Shown: positions 23,700 to 32,127, counted from the first letter of the stretch. The stretch: 32,887 nt of DNA from Pseudomonadota bacterium (GCA_019352035.1 JABBNZ010000039.1:1-32887), one strand, 5' to 3'. The notes: generated from the letters alone by a model not told the origin. Numbers and translations are program-made.

Positions 23700-24347
23700 T
23701 TACGCGAGCGAAGTGAGATGACGCACGAACCATTTCGCCGCGAGTGAAGCCGCCTGCTCGAGCGTGCCTGGCTCCTCGAAGAGATGCGTCGCCCCCGGAA
23801 CGATCTCCAGACGCGCCTCACACGAGAGCTGAGCGAGCGCGTGGCGGTTCAGCTCGAGAACCTGCTGGTCGTCGCCGCCGACGATGAGAAGGGTCGGTGC
23901 GCGAACTTCAGCGAGCGCCGAGCCTGCAAGATCGGGCCGGCCGCCGCGTGAGACCACCGCCCGAACGGCTGGCGTGCAGGCTGCGGCGCATAGCGCCGCC
24001 GCAGCGCCTGTGCTGGCGCCAAAATATCCGAATGCCAGCTGGCTCAGCTCCGCTCGAGCCTGGGCCCAGTGGGTCGCGGCGAGAAGACGCCGAGTCAGGA
24101 GCGCGATGTCGAAGCGCAAGTCTCGTGTCTCTTCGTCTATCCGCTCTTCTTCGGCAGTCAGCAGGTCGAAAAGCAGGGTGCCGATGTGCGCGTCTCGCAG
24201 CGCTTGCGCGACGTAGTTGTTGCGCGGACTGAAGCGGCTGCTGCCGCTCCCATGCGCGAACAGCACAACACCGCGCGCGCCGGCCGGAATGTCGACGAAT
24301 CCCGGCAGAACGACGGCGTTTGTCCCGATGGAAATGGAGCGATCCAC
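23700..24347 (-). CDS. Alpha/beta hydrolase, dienelactone hydrolase-like
   Basis: 215 aa from GTG 24345-24347, which has AGGAGG 9 nt upstream; the frame stays open further upstream but without homology. The hydrolase fold is clear: VVLFAHGSGSSRFSPRNNYV (oxyanion region), FGYFGASTGAAAAL with nucleophile Ser112, LIVGGDDQQVLEL with Asp159 or Asp160, and PGATHLFEE with His188. The substrate is unknown; related proteins in stress clusters are often encoded with phosphoribosyltransferases, none of which is visible here. Transcribed in the same direction as the epimerase upstream, with 322 nt between. Confidence 0.87.
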   Translation of the reverse strand: MDRSISIGTNAVVLPGFVDIPAGARGVVLFAHGSGSSRFSPRNNYVAQALRDAHIGTLLFDLLTAEEERIDEETRDLRFDIALLTRRLLAATHWAQARAELSQLAFGYFGASTGAAAALCAAACTPAVRAVVSRGGRPDLAGSALAEVRAPTLLIVGGDDQQVLELNRHALAQLSCEARLEIVPGATHLFEEPGTLEQAASLAAKWFVRHLTSLA

Positions 24348-24669
24348 GGCGGCGATCCTCCTGCGGCAGCTCTCTCGAATGGTCGCGGATAGGATCCGCG
24401 ACCTCGATGCGCGTGCCATCGTGGGATATACCGAGGCCGTCCCGGTGGCTCGTGGCGTCTCGGGCTCAGCGCGACGAGTCTCGGCTGCGCGGGTGCATCG
24501 TCTGGGCCGAAGCCGCAGCGCTCGCGCCGAGGCTGGCCGCCGCACCGCCTAATTGAGGGGCGTCTCTTCTGCCGCCCGGGCGGCCCCGAGCAACGCAGCG
24601 TCCGGATTGACGAGGAGCCTCGTGGCGCAATTCCCGGAACGCCGCGATCGGGCGATTCTCGGTATGCGC
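24348..24669. other. Gap without recognisable gene between hydrolase and epimerase
   Basis: The minus-strand frame carrying the hydrolase is open for another 66 codons upstream of the GTG start, with an Arg-rich translation typical of non-coding GC-rich DNA. Other frames give fragments without a known match. The length is compatible with a deleted gene, but nothing identifies it. Confidence 0.4.
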
Positions 24670-25398
24670 TCACGCGCCCCGGAAGCCTGGATCGAAGCCG
24701 AGATCGGCGCGGGCCTTGTCGATCGCGACCTCTCCGTCGTCCTCCGCAATGTTGTAGACGCCGGACATACCCCGCGTCACGGCTAAGCGGGCCGCATGCG
24801 CGGCGGCGTCCACGTGAAGTGAGCCCCGGCCGTACGGTGCCTCGAACCACGTCCCGGACCCGTACAGCCGGCCGTACCGTAGGACGATGCCATCGATTCC
24901 CGGGGTATTCAGAGTGGCGTGCTCGAGTGCGCGGATGCCGCGCGCGGTGATGGCCCCGGGAGCATCGTCGTCTCCTGAGGCAAGCGCGTCGGTCTCGAGA
25001 TGCGGTGTCCGGTCGGCGGCATAGATGAACGCAATGCTCTGGGCGATGAAGCGCCGCGCACCCGCCGCTCTCGCTGCGCGGAGCAGATTGGCTGTCCCCT
25101 CGATTCGAATCCGTGCATTGCGGGCAGAGGTCGCGGCATCCAGCGGTCCCTGTAGGGTCTGCGGCAGGTCCGTGAGCTGATGGATCACGATCTGCGGGTG
25201 CGCGCCGATGACCGCCTTGCGCAAGGCTTGCGGCTGGAATACGTCGACTACGATGGGTGCGATACCTAGCGCCTCGAGGGCTGCTGCTTTCCCGGCGACG
25301 CGGGTCATGCCAGTGACCGCATGGCCGTCCTCAATGAGCAGCGGCATCAGCCGTTTCCCGATTGCGCCAGTGGCTCCGGCAATCAGAATCCTCAACAT
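24670..25398 (-). CDS. NAD-dependent epimerase/dehydratase family protein (extended SDR)
   Basis: 242 aa. The N-terminal Rossmann motif is RILIAGATGAIGKRLMPLLI (GxxGxxG), followed by VVDVFQPQALRKAVIGAHPQ, RFIAQSIAFIYAADR (the strand carrying the catalytic Ser region), VLRYGRLYGSGTWFEAPYGR and VYNIAEDDGEVAIDKARADL. The usual YxxxK pair is not obvious, as in several atypical extended SDRs. Substrate unknown. It lies 16 nt downstream of the aroG stop on the same strand, so it may be read from the attenuated aroG transcript. Confidence 0.88.
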   Translation of the reverse strand: MLRILIAGATGAIGKRLMPLLIEDGHAVTGMTRVAGKAAALEALGIAPIVVDVFQPQALRKAVIGAHPQIVIHQLTDLPQTLQGPLDAATSARNARIRIEGTANLLRAARAAGARRFIAQSIAFIYAADRTPHLETDALASGDDDAPGAITARGIRALEHATLNTPGIDGIVLRYGRLYGSGTWFEAPYGRGSLHVDAAAHAARLAVTRGMSGVYNIAEDDGEVAIDKARADLGFDPGFRGA

Positions 25399-25414
25399 GG
25401 GCCCCTTGGGCTGA

Positions 25415-26497
25415 TCAGATTGCCGCCGCTCGCGTGCGGCCCGACCGTGCGCGCTGACGCTCGACCGCGACGGCCAGCCGCTCGAGCACCCGTACCGATG
25501 TCGCCCAATCGATGCAGCCGTCCGTGATGCTTTGGCCGTAGACGAGGGGCTGACCCGATATCAGCTCCTGCCGGCCGGCAATCAGGTTGCTCTCGATCAT
25601 TACGCCGCCGATGTGGGAGGCGCCCGCCTCGATTTGCGAGGCAATGGCCTCGGTGACATCGGGCTGTCGCTCCGGACGCTTGCCGCTGTTGCCGTGGCTC
25701 GCATCGATCATCAGTCGGGTAGTGACCCCCGCCGCGGCCATGTCGCGGTCCGCGGCTTTGACGCTGTCTGCGTCATAGTTGGGCGCGCGACCGCCGCGCA
25801 GGATGATGTGACAGTCGGTGTTGCCAGCGGTCGCCGCGATGGCGCTGTGACCCTGTTTGGTGACTGCCAGGAAATGATGCGGTTGCGAAGCGGCTCGGAC
25901 GGCATCCACTGCGACCCGCACATTGCCGTCCGTTCCGTTCTTGAAGCCGATCGGGCAGGAGAGGCCCGAGGCGAGCTCCCGGTGCACCTGGCTCTCGGTC
26001 GTGCGTGCGCCGATGGCGCCCCACGCGACCAGATCCGAGATGTACTGCGGCGTGATCATATCGAGAAACTCGCAGCCAGCCGGCACTCCGAGCTCGTTGA
26101 TGTCGAGGAGCAGGCCCCGGGCCAGTCTGAGTCCGGCGTTGATCCTGAAGCTGCCGTCGAGGTCCGGGTCGTTGATGAGACCCTTCCAGCCGACGGTGGT
26201 GCGCGGCTTCTCGAAATAGACGCGCATGATCACTTCGAGACTGTCATGCAAGCGTGCGCGCTCGCGTGCGAGACGTTCCGCGTATTCGCTCGCTGCATGG
26301 ACATCGTGGATGGAACAGGGCCCGATGACGACGGCGAGTCGGTCGTCGCGGCCATGGAGGATGCGCTGCACGGCAGTGCGAGCGCTGTTCACGACGCCCG
26401 CAGCCCGATCGGTGCAAGGACGCTCGCGGAGCAGCTCCTCGGGCGTGGCGAGCTCGGTCATCCCGCGGATGCGCAGGTCGTCGGTTTGGATGTGCAT
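25415..26497 (-). CDS. aroG: 3-deoxy-7-phosphoheptulonate (DAHP) synthase, AroG type
   Basis: Condenses phosphoenolpyruvate and erythrose 4-phosphate in the first step of aromatic amino acid synthesis. 360 aa, against 350 in E. coli AroG, and very similar throughout: LAVVIGPCSIHDVHAASEYA, VYFEKPRTTVGWKGLINDPD, GAIGARTTESQVHRELASGL, IGFKNGTDGNVRVAVDA, TDCHIILRGGRAPNYDADSV and the metal/ligand histidine in MIDASHGNSGK. GGAG lies 6 nt before the ATG. Expression is controlled by an attenuator directly upstream (26528-26670). Which amino acid inhibits the enzyme (Phe, Tyr or Trp) cannot be decided from motifs I can check here. Confidence 0.97.
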   Translation of the reverse strand: MHIQTDDLRIRGMTELATPEELLRERPCTDRAAGVVNSARTAVQRILHGRDDRLAVVIGPCSIHDVHAASEYAERLARERARLHDSLEVIMRVYFEKPRTTVGWKGLINDPDLDGSFRINAGLRLARGLLLDINELGVPAGCEFLDMITPQYISDLVAWGAIGARTTESQVHRELASGLSCPIGFKNGTDGNVRVAVDAVRAASQPHHFLAVTKQGHSAIAATAGNTDCHIILRGGRAPNYDADSVKAADRDMAAAGVTTRLMIDASHGNSGKRPERQPDVTEAIASQIEAGASHIGGVMIESNLIAGRQELISGQPLVYGQSITDGCIDWATSVRVLERLAVAVERQRARSGRTRAAAI

Positions 26498-26527
26498 GGT
26501 CGGCTCCGGTGAGCAAATCCCCGGGCG

Positions 26528-26555
26528 AAAAAAAACCGCCAGGGGACTGGCGGTT
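26528..26555 (-). terminator. Attenuator terminator in the aroG leader
   Basis: On the minus strand the perfect 9-bp stem AACCGCCAG/CTGGCGGTT with loop TCCC is followed by eight U residues. It lies 30 nt before the aroG start and after the leader peptide. The 5' arm (with one more base) is also complementary to a segment inside the leader peptide gene, which allows an alternative antiterminator. Confidence 0.92.
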
Positions 26556-26618
26556 CTTTCGGGTTTTTCTGCTCTAGATGCTCGGTGTCATTTCATCTGC
26601 AGCAGCCCGCGAACCGCC
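26549..26618 (-). promoter_or_regulatory. Antiterminator pairing of the aroG attenuator
   Basis: GGCGGTTC (minus strand, 26611-26618, inside the leader peptide gene) is perfectly complementary over 8 bp to GAACCGCC (26549-26556), which is the 5' arm of the terminator. A third element, GCCCGC at 26647-26652, can pair with GCGGGC at 26605-26610 and so shield the antiterminator strand. These are the classic regions 1, 2, 3 and 4 of amino-acid attenuation. Confidence 0.85.
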
Positions 26619-26670
26619 TGTGGGGGGGCCAGTAATAAAAGCAAAAGCGGGCAGCGCGGGACACGAGCAT
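26593..26670 (-). CDS. Aromatic-rich leader peptide of aroG
   Basis: 25 codons, ATG at 26668-26670 and TGA at 26593-26595. The peptide contains FCFYYW at residues 9-14 (two Phe, two Tyr and one Trp within six codons), then PPHRRF. Ribosome stalling at these codons when charged aromatic tRNAs are scarce would mask region 1, free region 2 to pair with region 3, and permit aroG transcription; completing the peptide favours the terminator. The ribosome-binding site is weak (ATGAG). A possible promoter TTGCGG-17-TATGAG at 26705-26677 would begin the transcript almost at the ATG, so a promoter further upstream is also possible. Confidence 0.85.
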   Translation of the reverse strand: MLVSRAARFCFYYWPPHRRFAGCCR

Positions 26671-26853
26671 GGTGTACTCATATCATGGTCGGCACATTGC
26701 CGCAAGGAAGCCCGCTATTGATGCCCGGTTTGCAGGTGCCGATACCCAGAAATGCACGTCGGCATCCAGCGTGTGCATGCAGAGCGGGCGGATCCCGCGC
26801 TCGTAGCGGGCCGTATGCCTTGGCACGTGTCGTTGCCGCGAAGCGCAGCCGAA

Positions 26854-27660
26854 TCAGGGCGGTCCTCCGGGCCTTCCGCCGTTGCCACGGTCATTGTGGT
26901 CCGGGCCGCGGTTGGGACCTTCTCTGCCGCCGCGCTTCGGGCCAGGTGCGTGTTGTTGCCCCTGCATCGGCCGCCCGTGCGGTGGGGCATGTCCGCGCGC
27001 TTCGTTGCGAGGTGCCGGGCGACCGCCCATCGGTGGCCGCTTATGCTCCATGGGTGCTCGGCCGTGCTCCGTCGGCGGCCTGCCGTGGGGCATTGGCCTT
27101 TGACCCTGGGGCATCGGCCTGCCGTAGGGCATTGGCCTTCGACCCTGGGGCATCGGCCTGCCGTAGGGCATTGGCCTTTGACCCTGGGGCATCGGCCTGC
27201 CATGCGGCATCGGCGGACGCCCGGCATAGGGCCGACCAGGCGGCCTCATGTGGCGCGGGAGACGGCGATGCTCCCAATCGTTGCGCTGCGAATACCAGGG
27301 ACGTCTCCGATAGTAGTGGTCCCAGTAGGGAACGAGCGAGAACGTGATGATCGGCAGGCCGAGATGCGGTCCGTAGGAGTAGAGCGGCACGCGCTCTCCC
27401 TCATACACGAAGGACAGGCCGCCCGCATAGATCCAGCCTCTGCCGTCGTCGAACGACGCGTCGCACCAGCTCCAATCGCTCAGGCACCCATGGATGTCGA
27501 GCGGTGCGCCCTCAGCCAACTGTGCCACCAGCGGGTAGTCGCGGTTAGGTCCGGCCCGGACATTCATCGGTCGAGAGGTGAACGCGTCCTGCGCGCTCGC
27601 AATGCCGAAAACGGCCAGCATCAGCGCTCCGAAAGAAGCAACGAGTGGATTTCGGTGCAT
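26854..27660 (-). CDS. Secreted SH3-domain protein with Pro/Arg-rich repeat tail
   Basis: 268 aa. A signal peptide (about residues 1-23, ending FGIASA-Q) is followed by a bacterial SH3-like domain (about 27-80: MNVRAGPNRDYPLVAQLAEG, then WCDASFDDGRGWIYAGGLSF) and a Tyr/Trp-rich segment (LVPYWDHYYRRRPWYSQRND). The second half is low-complexity Pro-Arg-Gly-Met sequence containing three copies of a 13-residue repeat (PMPYGRPMPQGQR type). SH3 proteins of this kind bind cell-wall peptides, but the ligand here is unknown. It lies 60 nt downstream of the btuB-like gene, on the same strand. Confidence 0.87.
   Translation of the reverse strand: MHRNPLVASFGALMLAVFGIASAQDAFTSRPMNVRAGPNRDYPLVAQLAEGAPLDIHGCLSDWSWCDASFDDGRGWIYAGGLSFVYEGERVPLYSYGPHLGLPIITFSLVPYWDHYYRRRPWYSQRNDWEHRRLPRHMRPPGRPYAGRPPMPHGRPMPQGQRPMPYGRPMPQGRRPMPYGRPMPQGQRPMPHGRPPTEHGRAPMEHKRPPMGGRPAPRNEARGHAPPHGRPMQGQQHAPGPKRGGREGPNRGPDHNDRGNGGRPGGPP
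27092..27208. repeat. Three tandem 39-nt repeats inside the SH3 protein gene
   Basis: Units at 27092-27130, 27131-27169 and 27170-27208 begin ATTGGCCTTTGACCCTGGGG. Unit 2 differs from unit 1 at one base, and unit 3 changes only near its end. The length is a multiple of three, so copy-number change would keep the frame and alter the Pro-rich tail length. Confidence 0.92.
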
Positions 27661-27720
27661 GGCTAGGTTTCCGCTTGGCCCACGGTAGCCCCTACGATAT
27701 CTCGTTCCGTTTGCCTTTGG

Positions 27721-29688
27721 CTACTTCGACGAGAAATGGTATCGCACGGTGAGATCGAACTGCCGCCCCGGCTGGTTGTAGTAAGCGGAGACTGGAGGAT
27801 TGTCGATCGCGGCCGCTGTGTAATAGGTGCGCCCGAGCGCATTCGTGATGCGCCCTGCGACGGACCAGCCGCGGCTGATGCGCGCATCGGCCAGGATGTC
27901 GAGGAGGAAGTAGCCGCCGAGCGGCACGGTGTTGGCAAGATCGTCGTAGCGGCGCCCTTCCCAACGCCCGCGTAGCGACAATCCCACCCGGCCGGGGAGC
28001 CGGCGGTGCACCTGCAGGAAGGCGCTGCTCTGGGCCCGGCGCGGCAGCAGATTGCCGGCGGTCCCGGCAGCCGCCACGGCCGCGGGGCTATGGTCCCGTG
28101 GATCGAGCGCCGTCGCCTGCCCCGACAGCGTCCACGGACCCCGACGCCACACGCCGCGCAGCTCGAGTCCCCGGATGCGGGCGGCGGCTAGGTTGTAGGG
28201 CGTGTAGTCGGGAGGCGCGTACGTGATCAGGTGACTGACGTCGGTCTGATACGCATGCAGCGACCAACTGAGCGTATTCCAGTCACCCGCAATACCGATC
28301 TCCACGGAGCGGGAGGTCTCCGGCAGCAGGTTGGGGTTGCTCGAGGGCGGAAAGCCCGGATAGCTGGGGTAATAGAGATCGTTGAACGTCGGGGCGTGAA
28401 ACGCCGTGCCCCACGTCGCCGTGAGCCGCCAATGCCGGGCGAAGCGCCAGCCCGCGCCGGCATCATAGGTCGCATGATCGCCAAACTGTGTGTTGTGCTC
28501 GTACCGCGCGCCCAGCACCTCTGTAACCGGGCCGGTCGAGCCGTGGAGCTCGAGGAAGCTGCCCGTGGTGTTGCGCGTGGAGCGCGCGAATGCGATCGGG
28601 GAGACGAAGCCGCCGGATGTCTGCGTGGCGCCGATACGCTCCCCTTCCCAGTCGGAGCCCGCGACGAGGCTCAGCGCCGGGACGATGTGTCCGTCGACCT
28701 GCAGGCTCGCCGTGTCGCGACGGGTCTCGTAGCGGTCGACCGGTGCCGCCGCCAGAAAGTCGTTGGCATCGTCGACATCGCGCCCGCCCGTGATATGGAC
28801 GCTCCAGCCATGTGCAAAGCTCCCGTCGAGATGCGCGGAAGTCACCCGCTCCAGGAATTGCGTCGAATCCGAGTACGTGCCGTCGTAATCGGTATGGCCG
28901 CTCGTCAGGAAGGAGTCGGCGGTCGCGGTCCACCCCGGAGCCAGGCGTATCCCCGCCGTGACGGAGCCGGACCTGTTGAGATAACCGTCATGATTCGGCG
29001 GGCCGCCGAAGCAATCGCCCGGCCCGGATCCGGGCGGGGCAGAGCAGGCTTCGAAGCCCGCCGTGTGCAGCGCCTCGCCGCTGGCATCGAGCCAGACGCG
29101 GCCGAAGCCCGCGTGAGCGCTCAATGACTCATCGAACGTCGAATACGTGCCGCCGCTCACGCTGGCATCGGCGCTGAACCCGCGCCGGGCGCCATCGCGG
29201 GTGAAGATCTGGATCACTCCACCCATCGCGCTCGACCCATAGAGCGTCGAGAGGGGGCCGCGCACGACCTCGATGCGCTGGATCTGATCGACGGGGATGA
29301 GCTCGATCGGCGGCAGCCCGTTGGTCGCGGAGCCCACCCGCACGCCGTTGACGAGCAGCAGCGTCTGGTCGGCATTCATGCCGCGCACGAAGAGCGAGCT
29401 CTGCTTGCCGAGGCCGCCGGTGTTGTCGATCTGCACGCCTGGAAGCTCGGCGAGCAGGTCCTCGACCGAGAGCGCCTGGCTCGCCTGGATATCCTGATGG
29501 GTCAGGATGTCGGAGGACCAGAGCACCTGGTCGAGGCTCTGGGGCTCGCGGGACGCCGTGACCAGGACGTCAGGCCGATCCTGCGCGCCGGCCCGCCGAG
29601 GCCACGCCCCCACGAGGGTTGCCGCCCCGATTGCCGCGAATACGATGGAGAAAGCCGCGCGCGGACGCGCGGTCGCGAGACCTGTCAT
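27721..29688 (-). CDS. btuB: BtuB-like TonB-dependent outer-membrane receptor, cobalamin-type
   Basis: 655 aa. A signal sequence (about 1-35) is followed by a TonB box-like DVLVTASR, the plug domain (about 45-160: LSVEDLLAELPGVQIDNTGG, SLFVRGMNADQTLLLVNGVR, IEVVRGPLSTLYGSSAMGGV) and a 22-strand barrel region rich in alternating aromatic residues. It ends FDLTVRYHF-SSK, with the final aromatic a few residues from the end. BtuB imports vitamin B12 and related corrinoids with energy from TonB. A cobalamin riboswitch lies 200 nt upstream, which makes corrinoid uptake the most likely role. No BtuCDF genes lie nearby. Confidence 0.93.
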   Translation of the reverse strand: MTGLATARPRAAFSIVFAAIGAATLVGAWPRRAGAQDRPDVLVTASREPQSLDQVLWSSDILTHQDIQASQALSVEDLLAELPGVQIDNTGGLGKQSSLFVRGMNADQTLLLVNGVRVGSATNGLPPIELIPVDQIQRIEVVRGPLSTLYGSSAMGGVIQIFTRDGARRGFSADASVSGGTYSTFDESLSAHAGFGRVWLDASGEALHTAGFEACSAPPGSGPGDCFGGPPNHDGYLNRSGSVTAGIRLAPGWTATADSFLTSGHTDYDGTYSDSTQFLERVTSAHLDGSFAHGWSVHITGGRDVDDANDFLAAAPVDRYETRRDTASLQVDGHIVPALSLVAGSDWEGERIGATQTSGGFVSPIAFARSTRNTTGSFLELHGSTGPVTEVLGARYEHNTQFGDHATYDAGAGWRFARHWRLTATWGTAFHAPTFNDLYYPSYPGFPPSSNPNLLPETSRSVEIGIAGDWNTLSWSLHAYQTDVSHLITYAPPDYTPYNLAAARIRGLELRGVWRRGPWTLSGQATALDPRDHSPAAVAAAGTAGNLLPRRAQSSAFLQVHRRLPGRVGLSLRGRWEGRRYDDLANTVPLGGYFLLDILADARISRGWSVAGRITNALGRTYYTAAAIDNPPVSAYYNQPGRQFDLTVRYHFSSK

Positions 29689-29889
29689 TTGATTTGCCGC
29701 TCCTCAACGTGCACCACCCGTGCTCGAGAGCACCGGCGCGGCACAGCGCGGGGAGACTGGCTCACCACGCGGCGCCCCTCCGGGCCCACCCTCCGAGGGC
29801 GCGGCAGCAGGGCTGGAACCGTGAGACGGGGCGTGAGGCCCGGCCGGGAGCGGTCACCAGCACCGCCCGCCGCGGCACCATCGGTCTTG

Positions 29890-30080
29890 CGTACGAGGCC
29901 GGTCTCCGGGCTCTCGAGCTGAAGCGGTGGGACCGCTTCGGGCTGATCGCCTTCCCGCGCCTCGCGGCGCAGTGGCTTCGTTGATCAGCCCGCACTCGAT
30001 TACCGTTGCGGGGGCAGCGTCGGTCTTGCACCGACTTCCCGTGTTACCCTTCGGCGTGACGCTTCAGGGCACCTCGTACG
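29890..30080 (-). ncRNA. Cobalamin riboswitch upstream of btuB
   Basis: On the minus strand the consensus core is complete: GAGGTGCCC at the 5' end, GGGTAACACGGGAA, GGTGCAAGACCGACGCTGCC, CCCGCAACGGTAA, and the 3' B12 box AGCCCGGAGACCGGCCT. The P1 stem CGTACGAGG (30072-30080) pairs perfectly over 9 bp with CCTCGTACG (29890-29898) and sets the ends. The 200-nt tail to the btuB start has GC-rich inverted repeats but no T-run, so control of translation initiation is as likely as termination. Confidence 0.95.
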
Positions 30081-30176
30081 GGCACGAATCCTGCCCGCGG
30101 CGAGGCGGCGCGTCAAGCGGCGCGAGTTTTGCGACCCCGGCGCGCACCCCGCGCATCACACTGGAGGGCAAGGGCA

Positions 30177-30221
30177 TGAGTCTGATTCGTTGGAATCCCG
30201 CGGAGAAGAAACTTCCATGAC
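30177..30221 (+). other. Mini-ORF directly before the SDR gene
   Basis: 14 codons (MSLIRWNPAEKKLP) with ATG 30177 and TGA 30219-30221, overlapping the SDR start (ATGA). The first eight residues resemble the start of Hsp20 small heat-shock proteins, but the match is too short to call. It may be a translated leader, a remnant, or chance. Confidence 0.25.
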
Positions 30222-31080
30222 GGTGCAAGACACGAAAGCTCCGGCCGAGGTCCGGTCAGGCGCGCCGGACACCGAGCCTCGGCAGCTGCTGCGCGGGCAG
30301 AAGGCGTTGGTGACCGGCGCCAATTCCGGCATCGGCAAGGCGACCGCGATCGCCCTGGGCCGCGCGGGCGCGGATGTGGTCGTCAACTACGTGGTCGGCG
30401 ACGACAGCGCTGAAGCTGTGGTCGAGGAGATTCGCCGCAGCGGGGTGAAGGCGTACGCGCATCGCGCGGACGTCTCGAATGAGGATCAGGTGACGCAGAT
30501 GTTCGCCAAGATGGTCGCCGAGCTCGGCACCGTCGACATCCTGGTCAACAACGCCGGGCGGCAGAAGGACGCGAAATTCACCGACATGACCCTCGCGGAC
30601 TGGAACGCGGTGATCAGTGTCAACCTCACCGGCCAGTTCCTCTGCGCCCGGGAGGCCGTGCGGGAATTCCTCCGCCGCGGCATCGTGCCGTCAGTGTCCG
30701 CCGCCGCGGGCAAGATCATCTGCATGAGCTCCGTGCACGAGCGCATCCCCTGGGCAGGGCATGCCAATTACGCGGCCTCCAAGGGCGGCATCATGATGCT
30801 GATGAAGAGCATCGCGCAGGAATTCGCGCCACACCGCATCCGCATCAACAGCATCGCGCCGGGGGCGATCCGCACTCCGATCAACACCGAGGCGTGGAAC
30901 ACGCCGGAGGCTTACCACAGCCTCATGGCGCTGGTGCCCTACGGGCGCATCGGCGAGCCGGACGATATCGCGCGCACCGCCGTCTGGCTCGCCTGCGACG
31001 AGTCGGACTACCTGGTGGGCGCCACCCTCTTCGTCGATGGCGGCATGACGCTCTATCCCGGATTCACCGAGAACGGCTGA
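30217..31080 (+). CDS. SDR oxidoreductase, glucose 1-dehydrogenase-like
   Basis: 287 aa from ATG 30217. Classical SDR: cofactor motif KALVTGANSGIGKATAIALG, DILVNNAGRQKD, the catalytic set KIICMSSVHERIPWAGHANY with YAASKGG (Ser, Tyr, Lys), and RIRINSIAPGAIRTPINTE. Closest in pattern to glucose 1-dehydrogenase-type SDRs, with an N-terminal extension of about 25 residues. The substrate cannot be told from sequence. The segment GIVPSVSAAAGKII is longer than usual before the catalytic Ser. Convergent with the DsbG-like gene, 24 nt between the stops. Confidence 0.92.
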   Translation: MTVQDTKAPAEVRSGAPDTEPRQLLRGQKALVTGANSGIGKATAIALGRAGADVVVNYVVGDDSAEAVVEEIRRSGVKAYAHRADVSNEDQVTQMFAKMVAELGTVDILVNNAGRQKDAKFTDMTLADWNAVISVNLTGQFLCAREAVREFLRRGIVPSVSAAAGKIICMSSVHERIPWAGHANYAASKGGIMMLMKSIAQEFAPHRIRINSIAPGAIRTPINTEAWNTPEAYHSLMALVPYGRIGEPDDIARTAVWLACDESDYLVGATLFVDGGMTLYPGFTENG

Positions 31081-31104
31081 TCCGCGAGCGGTGCAGGCAG
31101 CCGC

Positions 31105-31938
31105 TCAGCCGTTGGGCCGGTTGGGCAGGGGCTTGCGGCCGGCGTACTGGTCGAGCCATTCCTTCGTCGGCAGCCCGACCACGGCCCCCCAGCGGCCCTT
31201 CCCGTCGCGGTAGAGAAGGGTGGGGGTGCCCGTGGCACCGATCGCGTCCATCGCGGAGAGATGCGCCTGCAGCACCTCCTGCAGAGCCTTGCTCTGCGAG
31301 CGCGCGGGCGGGATCGCGCCCGACTCATGGGCGGTATCGAAGCGATCCTCATCCGCATGCAGCGCACCCAGGGGATTGGGCGCCGAGAGGATCGCCGCCG
31401 CCTTGGCGGCGCTCGTCGACTGCAGGAAGCCGACCATCACCCAGCGAAGCTGCAGCTTCCCGGAGGCGACCAGCGGCTCGGCCATCCTGTAGAAGTGGTA
31501 GCAGAAGATGCAGTTCGGGTCGGCGAAGACGTAGAGCAGGGGCGCGCTGGATCGGCCCTCGTGGATGAGATGGCCGCCGCTGTCGAGCTTCTTCACGACC
31601 GACGCATAGTCGGGCTTCGGACTGTAGCGATCGCGGTAATCGTCGGTGAGATCGGCGCCCTTGGGCGAAATGATGTGGCCCACGAAAAGATACCCGTGCT
31701 CGCCGTAAACGACCTGGTTGCCGCCGCCCTTGCCTTTGACGATGTAGCCGGTGAGGCCGGGCACTTCGGTGGCGAACTGGCTCACCACCTTCAGTTTGCC
31801 GGCCGCGGCCAGCTTGGTGAGCATGGGGGGCATCGCAGGCAGCGCTCGAGGCGATGGCCGTGTCGCTGCGAAGACCGGCAAGGCGAGGAGGAGGACGCCG
31901 AGGCCGAGGAGGCAGCGGCGCAGGGGGCTGGGCTTCAT
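31105..31938 (-). CDS. dsbG: DsbG/DsbC-like periplasmic thiol-disulfide protein
   Basis: 277 aa. Signal peptide (about 1-25, RRCLLGLGVLLLALPVFAA), then the N-terminal dimerisation domain (about 35-110: KLKVVSQFATEVPGLTGYIV, VVYGEHGYLFVGHIISPKGA) and a thioredoxin-like domain with the active site DPNCIFCYHF (CxxC = CIFC, where E. coli DsbG has CPYC) and cis-Pro loop GATGTPTLLYRD. It should reduce or isomerise disulfides in the periplasm. No dsbD is visible. The name DsbG is preferred over DsbC because of the long N-terminal domain and the overall similarity. Confidence 0.92.
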   Translation of the reverse strand: MKPSPLRRCLLGLGVLLLALPVFAATRPSPRALPAMPPMLTKLAAAGKLKVVSQFATEVPGLTGYIVKGKGGGNQVVYGEHGYLFVGHIISPKGADLTDDYRDRYSPKPDYASVVKKLDSGGHLIHEGRSSAPLLYVFADPNCIFCYHFYRMAEPLVASGKLQLRWVMVGFLQSTSAAKAAAILSAPNPLGALHADEDRFDTAHESGAIPPARSQSKALQEVLQAHLSAMDAIGATGTPTLLYRDGKGRWGAVVGLPTKEWLDQYAGRKPLPNRPNG

Positions 31939-32127
31939 GAGATCCTTGGGATCGGGCCGTTACGGTTGCGCCAGTTTAACCCATCGTCCCGCAGCCAGAG
32001 GGCAACCGCCGGCGTCGGGCCCGAAGGGCGGGCTGAGGCGGCAGAGGCGGCTGGACGGCTGGAACCTGGGTGTCTCTGACGCGTAGATTACAGGCATTGC
32101 CGAGGCCGGCTCGCCGATGGGATCGCG

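Noticed and set aside
29689-29889. Intrinsic terminator after the cobalamin riboswitch
   Set aside because: GC-rich inverted repeats are visible but none is followed by a T-run, so I do not annotate one.
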